This document shows, one piece after another, positions 58,807 through 64,000 of a stretch of DNA of 64,000 bases. The notes below the pieces were generated by a model. That model saw only the letters and a program-made list of their open reading frames with translations. It did not search any database and had not been told where the DNA came from. The stretch spans positions 2,530,363-2,594,362 of the forward strand of contig NC_015391.1 in the NCBI RefSeq assembly GCF_000195575.1, read 5' to 3'. The translations under genes and the position numbers were made by a program. Source of the DNA: Carnobacterium sp. 17-4. Its GTDB lineage: Bacteria; Bacillota; Bacilli; Lactobacillales; Carnobacteriaceae. The first letter of the stretch is position 1, and every line of letters starts with the position of its first letter.

Positions 58807-60177
58807 TTAAGAAAAAGCTTTCTTTATAGCTTCAGCTATCGTCATAACACCAATAACCTCTATATTTTCAGGGAACGTCCAACCACCAATATTGTTTTTA
58901 GGAATCATAATCCGTTTAAACCCTAATTTAGCAGCCTCATTTACCCGTTGTTCAATCCGGCTGACTCGTCTAATTTCTCCAGTTAACCCAATTTCACCAA
59001 TAAAACAATCGGTTTCTTTTGTTTCTTTTTCCTGGTAACTGGATGCCACACTAATAGCAATAGCTAAGTCGATTGCTGGTTCATCCAATTTAACGCCACC
59101 TGCTGATTTTAAATAGGCATCTTGGTTTTGCAGCATTAGCCCTGCTCTCTTCTCTAGAACAGCCATAATTAAAGACACACGGTTATAATCTAACCCGCTA
59201 GCTGTCCGACGAGCATTTCCAAAAGCAGTCGGTGTAATCAACGATTGGATTTCAGCTAAAATGGGACGTGAACCTTCCATTGAAGCCACTACAGCAGAAC
59301 CTGTAGCTCCAGATAAACGTTCTTCGAGAAACATTTCCGAAGGATTCAGTACTTCTACTAAACCGCCTTCGCGCATTTCGAAAATCCCAATTTCATTAGT
59401 TGAACCAAAGCGATTTTTAACCGCTCTTAAAATACGGAAAGTATGATGTCTTTCTCCTTCAAAATATAATACCGTATCTACCATGTGCTCCAACATCCGT
59501 GGACCAGCAATAGATCCTTCTTTTGTAACATGTCCTACAATAAAAATAGCAATATTATTCGTTTTGGCAATTTTCAATAGATCAGCTGTGCTTTCTCTAA
59601 CTTGGGAAACACTTCCTATTGCTCCTGTAATATCGGCTTGGTTCATGGTTTGAATAGAATCAATAATAACATAATCAGGCTTTAAGTCCTCGATTGTTTG
59701 CCTTATTGCACCCATATCCGTTTCAGGGTAAATATAAAAATCTGCACCCTTTACACCCAAACGGTTCGCACGCATTTTAATTTGACTTGAGCTTTCTTCA
59801 CCACTTACATATAAAACTTTTCCGCCAGCTAAATTTAACTGAGCTGAAACTTGCAGCAAGAGTGTAGATTTTCCAATACCAGGATCCCCACCTATTAAAA
59901 CCAACGAGCCCGGTACTACTCCGCCTCCTAAAACACGGTTTAATTCTTTTAACTTTGTTTTTACTCTAGGAACTTTAGATACTGTGATGTCTTGAATTGC
60001 TTCAGCTTTAGCGGTTTTACCAGTCATACTTACACGACTTCTACGATCATTTTTATCCGCTACTATCTCTTCTTCCATTTGATTCCAACTACCACAGTTT
60101 GGACAGCGTCCCATCCATTTTGGTGATTCATAACCACATGCTTGGCAGACAAATTTAGTAATTTTCTTTTTTGCCAC
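58807..60177 (-). CDS. radA: DNA repair protein RadA
   Basis: RecA-like ATPase that unwinds recombination intermediates and assists natural transformation and repair. The 456 residues show an N-terminal C4 zinc finger ([21 protein letters not shown], 10-30), Walker [11 protein letters not shown] (near 96), the RadA motif [11 protein letters not shown] (near 254) and a Lon-like C-terminal domain. ATG. In B. subtilis disA follows radA; it is absent here. Confidence 0.97.
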   Translation of the reverse strand: MAKKKITKFVCQACGYESPKWMGRCPNCGSWNQMEEEIVADKNDRRSRVSMTGKTAKAEAIQDITVSKVPRVKTKLKELNRVLGGGVVPGSLVLIGGDPGIGKSTLLLQVSAQLNLAGGKVLYVSGEESSSQIKMRANRLGVKGADFYIYPETDMGAIRQTIEDLKPDYVIIDSIQTMNQADITGAIGSVSQVRESTADLLKIAKTNNIAIFIVGHVTKEGSIAGPRMLEHMVDTVLYFEGERHHTFRILRAVKNRFGSTNEIGIFEMREGGLVEVLNPSEMFLEERLSGATGSAVVASMEGSRPILAEIQSLITPTAFGNARRTASGLDYNRVSLIMAVLEKRAGLMLQNQDAYLKSAGGVKLDEPAIDLAIAISVASSYQEKETKETDCFIGEIGLTGEIRRVSRIEQRVNEAAKLGFKRIMIPKNNIGGWTFPENIEVIGVMTIAEAIKKAFS

Positions 60178-60395
60178 CTGTTCAGCCTCACCTTCTGAGT
60201 TTTTAAAAACGATTTATTTTATTTTAACATAAATGCGATTAGAATAGGCATTGAAACAGATAAAAGGCAGATTAATTCAAGCATTCTTCAACTGAAATTC
60301 ATAATCTTGCTTTAACTCCTTGTACCTATTCATAAATCGATTCAACATTTCAATTATTCAACAAACCAAATCATCCATCTATTCAAATGATTCTA

Positions 60396-60935
60396 TTATC
60401 TACCCGAAGAACCAAAACCGCCTGAACGAACTTTTCCATTCGCTTTGTCCGTATCGGCTTTTAAAAATGGCATAAATATACCTTGGCCAATTCGATCTCC
60501 TTTTTTTATTACATGATCGGTTAATCCATAATGAATAAATTGGAAATAGATGTGCCCCTCATTGTTTTCATTATTGTAATAATCTGAATCAATAATACCG
60601 ACTCCGTTTGGTAAAATCAATTGATGTTTAATTGGGTTACTTGAACGATTGGCCAATTGTAGGTACTCATCTTCTCCCATATAAGCTTTAATACCGGTTG
60701 GGACTAAGGTTGACTTTAAATACTTTTTATCTTCTTCTATAAATGTTAAATCTGATTTCTTTTGTTTTATTACCCGGGCAATGCTTTTTACTACAACTTT
60801 CCAAATAGAAGGCACTATGATATCCTCCGCTGCTTCAAAATCATAACCTGCTGCATGATTTGTTGCTCTTACTGGTAAATGAATCCCTTTTGTTTGATAA
60901 GCTGATATTACTTCAAATCCACGTTTCTTTTCCAT
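60396..60935 (-). CDS. dut: dUTP diphosphatase-like protein
   Basis: Trimeric dUTPase-type enzyme that hydrolyses dUTP to dUMP to limit uracil in DNA. 179 residues from MEKKRGFEVISAYQ. Motifs in order: HAAGYDFEAAED (motif 1), NRSSNP (2), LPNGVGIIDSDYYNN (3), KGDRIGQGIFMPF (4) and RSGGFGSSGR (5). The central part is longer than in E. coli Dut, as in the Bacillota/phage-like branch. Start uncertain: an ATG six codons upstream is also possible, with GAGG between the two. Isolated gene upstream of radA. Confidence 0.9.
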   Translation of the reverse strand: MEKKRGFEVISAYQTKGIHLPVRATNHAAGYDFEAAEDIIVPSIWKVVVKSIARVIKQKKSDLTFIEEDKKYLKSTLVPTGIKAYMGEDEYLQLANRSSNPIKHQLILPNGVGIIDSDYYNNENNEGHIYFQFIHYGLTDHVIKKGDRIGQGIFMPFLKADTDKANGKVRSGGFGSSGR

Positions 60936-61096
60936 AATTATAAATTTCCTCATTTCATATCCTATTCATTAACTGTTTAATTATAACAAAAAATACGCCA
61001 ACTAGCGATTCACTCTATTTTATTTCTCCCTGGTCTTTCTATGGGCAACTTGCACAAATAACGCTTGCTTGTTTTGTGCAGTTTCCCCTTTTGGAA

Positions 61097-61110
61097 AGGT
61101 AGCGTTTACA
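61097..61110 (+). promoter_or_regulatory. cre-like site before msmK
   Basis: AGGTAGCGTTTACA matches the CcpA cre consensus (TGWNANCGNTNWCA) at all fixed positions but the first and third. It lies about 60 bases before msmK, suggesting carbon catabolite control. Confidence 0.45.
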
Positions 61111-61168
61111 TTATGATTACATTATAAGAACTTAACTATTCTATTAATAGAGAGGAACAGTGAACCAA

Positions 61169-62275
61169 ATGGTAGAAATCGCACTTAAAAATATTAATAA
61201 AAAATATGAGAATAACGAAAATTATTCAGTAACAAACTTTGATTTAAATATAAAGGATCGTGAGTTCATTGTATTTGTTGGTCCTTCAGGATGTGGGAAA
61301 TCAACTACCTTACGTATGGTTGCTGGACTGGAAGATATTTCAGAAGGAGAATTATATATTGGAGATAAACTAGTTAATGATGTTGCTCCTAAGGATCGTG
61401 ACATCGCAATGGTTTTCCAAAACTATGCTTTATACCCTCATATGACTGTATATGATAATATGGCTTTTGGTTTGAAATTACGTAAATACAAAAAAGAGGA
61501 AATCAAACAACGTGTTGAAGAAGCTGCTGAAATTTTAGGGCTAACAGAGTTCTTGAAACGTAAACCTGCTGCTCTATCTGGTGGACAACGTCAACGTGTA
61601 GCATTAGGACGTGCTATTGTTCGTGATGCTAAAGTATTCTTAATGGATGAACCTTTATCAAATTTAGATGCTAAATTACGTGTAGCAATGCGTGCTGAAA
61701 TTGCAAAATTACACCGTCGTTTAAACACAACTACGATTTACGTAACACATGACCAAACAGAAGCAATGACGATGGCAGATCGTATCGTTATCATGAAAGA
61801 CGGATTCGTTCAGCAAATCGGAACACCTAAAGAAGTCTATAATACACCAGTTAACGTCTTTGTTGCAGGATTTATTGGTTCTCCAGCAATGAACTTCTTC
61901 GATGTTACTTTAACGAATAATATTATCTCTAATGGTAAAGGGTTGTCTATTACACTTGACGAAAGAAATGCAAAAAATCTTGCCGCTAAAGGATATGAAG
62001 GTAAGAAACTTATTTTTGGTATTCGTCCTGAAGACATTCATAGTGAACAAATTGTTTTAGATGCTAATCCAAATAGTATCGTTCATGCTGAGGTTGTCGT
62101 GTCTGAATTACTTGGAGCAGAGACTATGCTTTATACTAAAGTTGATGGCACAGAATTCATTTCAAAAGTTGATGCTAGAGACTTCCATAATCCTGGGGAA
62201 TTTATTGATTTATCCTTTAATTTAAACAAAGCACATTTCTTTGATACAGATACTCAAGATGTCATTAACTATTAA
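61169..62275 (+). CDS. msmK: Multiple-sugar ABC transporter ATP-binding protein (MsmK/UgpC family)
   Basis: ATPase that energises one or more carbohydrate ABC importers. 368 residues from MVEIALKNINKKY; GTG three codons earlier is an alternative, as GAGG spacing suits neither start perfectly. Walker A GPSGCGKST (near 38-46), signature LSGGQRQRVALGRA, Walker B VFLMDEPLSNLD, H-loop VTHDQTEAM, and a C-terminal regulatory OB-like domain (RPEDIHSE). No permease or binding protein adjacent: a shared, stand-alone ATPase as known for MsmK in streptococci. Strong terminator follows. Confidence 0.93.
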   Translation: MVEIALKNINKKYENNENYSVTNFDLNIKDREFIVFVGPSGCGKSTTLRMVAGLEDISEGELYIGDKLVNDVAPKDRDIAMVFQNYALYPHMTVYDNMAFGLKLRKYKKEEIKQRVEEAAEILGLTEFLKRKPAALSGGQRQRVALGRAIVRDAKVFLMDEPLSNLDAKLRVAMRAEIAKLHRRLNTTTIYVTHDQTEAMTMADRIVIMKDGFVQQIGTPKEVYNTPVNVFVAGFIGSPAMNFFDVTLTNNIISNGKGLSITLDERNAKNLAAKGYEGKKLIFGIRPEDIHSEQIVLDANPNSIVHAEVVVSELLGAETMLYTKVDGTEFISKVDARDFHNPGEFIDLSFNLNKAHFFDTDTQDVINY

Positions 62276-62305
62276 TGAATAGATAGTAAACTCAAAATAA
62301 ATAGT

Positions 62306-62358
62306 AACACACTCCCAATGTTAGTGTAAAAAAGCTGACTTTGGGAGTGTGTTTTTTT
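62306..62358 (+). terminator. Terminator of msmK
   Basis: AACACACTCCCAA and TTGGGAGTGTGTT arms with a ~20-base loop, then TTTTTTT on the plus strand. Confidence 0.92.
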
Positions 62359-62416
62359 GTTTAAATGTAGTACATAGTTTGCTCCCTATCATTTTTTCCA
62401 GGAAAGGAGTTTCCCC

Positions 62417-62610
62417 GTGACATAAAATTTTTAAGTGGCGTTATTGCTATTTGTTGTGCTTTGTGGCTGCATGTCTATATATATGGATTAGAACAATCCT
62501 CTTCTGCAGGCTTCAATAATGTTTTTAATTTTTATGCATTTTGTTTATTTTCACTAGGGATCGTCTCTATCTATTTATCGTATAAAGAAAGTGGGACAAA
62601 AAGCGTTTAG
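62417..62610 (+). pseudogene. Small two-helix membrane protein with a broken start (probable frameshift)
   Basis: A strong AAGGAG site (62404-62409) is followed at the right spacing by GTG at 62417, but that frame stops after one codon (GTG ACA TAA). The frame one base off reads for 60 codons to TAG at 62608-62610. It begins IKFLSGVIAICCALWLHVYI, ends LSYKESGTKSV, and has two hydrophobic segments. A single missing base after the GTG would account for it. The last ~6 codons lie in the palindromic repeat that starts near 62588. No function known. Confidence 0.55.
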
Positions 62611-62757
62611 CCCTGAATCACTTCACGAATAAGTGCAGTATGGTCATCGACCATCGATCATTATTTGTGAAGTGGACGTCGGGTCTGCTTTTTGGAGCAC
62701 GTTTTAGACTAGATATTCGTATATAGAGAAGAGGCTGGGATTTTTGTCCCAGCCTCT
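62588..62757. repeat. Palindromic repeat with GTGGGACAAAAA...TTTTTGTCCCA ends
   Basis: About 170 bases. The left end GTGGGACAAAAA (62591-62602) is the complement of TTTTTGTCCCA at the right end. Inside, CACTTCACGAATAA pairs with TTATTTGTGAAGTG, enclosing TGGTC/GACCA. The right end holds a perfect terminator-like hairpin. The layout resembles repeated structured elements common in lactic acid bacterial intergenic regions; the class is not named here. Confidence 0.55.
62730..62757. terminator. Hairpin at the right end of the repeat
   Basis: Perfect 11-bp stem AGAGGCTGGGA with loop TTTTTG and its complement. The downstream T-run is poor (AGTTGTATTTT), so it may be structural rather than an active terminator. 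Confidence 0.55.
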
Positions 62758-62841
62758 AGTTGTATTTTCCAAATTGTTTCACGTGACACAATTTGTTAGG
62801 GTCTATAATTTTTAGTGTTGATAGATGAATCAAACTATTCA

Positions 62842-62940
62842 CCAAAAATTTCTAGAGGAATAAGGTTGCTTGTAGCCTTAATAGGATTCAATGAGAATTA
62901 GAAACCGTTAGCACTTCGAAGAAATTTTTTTTGAAGCATC
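62842..62940. repeat. Imperfect palindromic intergenic repeat, copy B
   Basis: Left arm AAAATTTCT, AGAGGAATA and TTGCTTGTAGCC followed by AGGATTCAATG matches copy A at 3862. The right arm keeps only GAAGAAATTTTTTTTGAAGCATC, and about 80-100 central bases present in copy A are missing. Confidence 0.6.
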
Positions 62941-62992
62941 CACACGATTTGTCAAACAACCATTTGTTAATCAAACTTAACAACAAATACAA

Positions 62993-63023
62993 AAAAGACA
63001 CCATCCGAGGATGATGTCTTTTT
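62993..63023 (-). terminator. Terminator of the rRNA operon
   Basis: Minus-strand AAGACATCATCC and GGATGGTGTCTT arms followed by TTTTTTG, directly after the 5S gene. Confidence 0.85.
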
Positions 63024-63029
63024 GATTTG

Positions 63030-63146
63030 CGTGGCAACGTCCTACTCTCACAAAGGGAAACCCTTCACTACCATCGGCGCTAAGAAGCTTAACTTCTGTG
63101 TTCGGCATGGGAACAGGTGTGACCTTCTTGCCATCATCACCACACA
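63030..63146 (-). rRNA. rrf: 5S ribosomal RNA
   Basis: About 117 bases. The minus strand starts TGTGGTGATGATGGCAAGAA and holds CACACCTGTTCCCATGCCGA and GAACACAGAAGTTAAG, the invariant 5S segments; the termini pair with each other. Last gene of an rrn operon read leftward, 90 bases after 23S. Exact ends are estimated. Confidence 0.96.
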
Positions 63147-63236
63147 ATTTCAATCGAAAGTCCGTTGGACTCTCAAAACTGGATAAAGTTTAAAGTGTAA
63201 TTCGTTTGCTTACCTTCGTACACCGGGTATTGCTTT

Positions 63237-64000
<764 letters not shown>

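Overview
The window is AT-rich chromosomal DNA from a low-GC Gram-positive bacterium (Bacillota, order Lactobacillales). A Carnobacterium-like member of the Carnobacteriaceae is my best guess. The reasons are near-Bacillus gene order in the ribosomal and transcription block, zinc-type S14, L33 and L36, strong AGGAGG ribosome binding sites with frequent GTG and TTG starts, a non-mevalonate isoprenoid pair (ispD-ispF) and a flavin-based extracellular electron transfer locus. The genus is inferred from memory of protein similarity, not from a search.

Almost everything is transcribed leftward (minus strand), in one ancestral block read from right to left: 5S and partial 23S rRNA; (dut) radA-yacL-ispD-ispF-gltX; a cysteine T-box leader with cysE-cysS-mrnC-rlmB-yacP; sigH; rpmG-secE-nusG; rplK-rplA; rplJ-rplL behind an L10 leader; a methyltransferase; rpoB-rpoC; rpsL-rpsG-fusA-tuf; the whole S10-spc-alpha superoperon (rpsJ to rplQ, including secY, adk, infA, rpmJ and rpoA); and ecfA1-ecfA2-ecfT-truA. 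This is the core gene expression machinery, plus an energy-coupling vitamin transporter and tRNA-modifying and tRNA-charging enzymes. Well-formed sigma-A promoters can be read in front of rpsL, rpsJ, tuf, rpoB, rplJ, rplK, pplA and ndh2.

Accessory genes sit at joints of this conserved block: a P-loop kinase and ilvE between tuf and rpsJ; a prepilin peptidase (comC, plus strand) and an aldehyde dehydrogenase between rpoC and rpsL; an unknown membrane protein, an NRDE/TANGO2 protein and an orphan glycine-betaine-type binding lipoprotein between nusG and rplK; and, between sigH and rpmG, a seven-kilobase electron transfer locus.

That locus (42705-49806) is the most interesting part. Two divergent arms, dmkA-fmnB-pplA (minus) and ndh2-eetB-dmkB (plus), leave a roughly 700-base AT-rich divergent control region. 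Together they should make a dedicated demethylmenaquinone, reduce it with an extended membrane NADH dehydrogenase, and pass electrons to a flavinylated surface lipoprotein. The arrangement is compact and atypical: PplA has one FMN-binding domain, and no EetA (NusG domain II) gene is visible.

The right end holds the sugar-ABC ATPase msmK with a cre-like site, a small membrane-protein gene apparently broken by one missing base, two kinds of palindromic intergenic repeat (one with a second copy near 3.9 kb) and the 3' end of an rRNA operon. I saw no tRNA genes, CRISPR arrays, intact insertion sequences or prophage genes.
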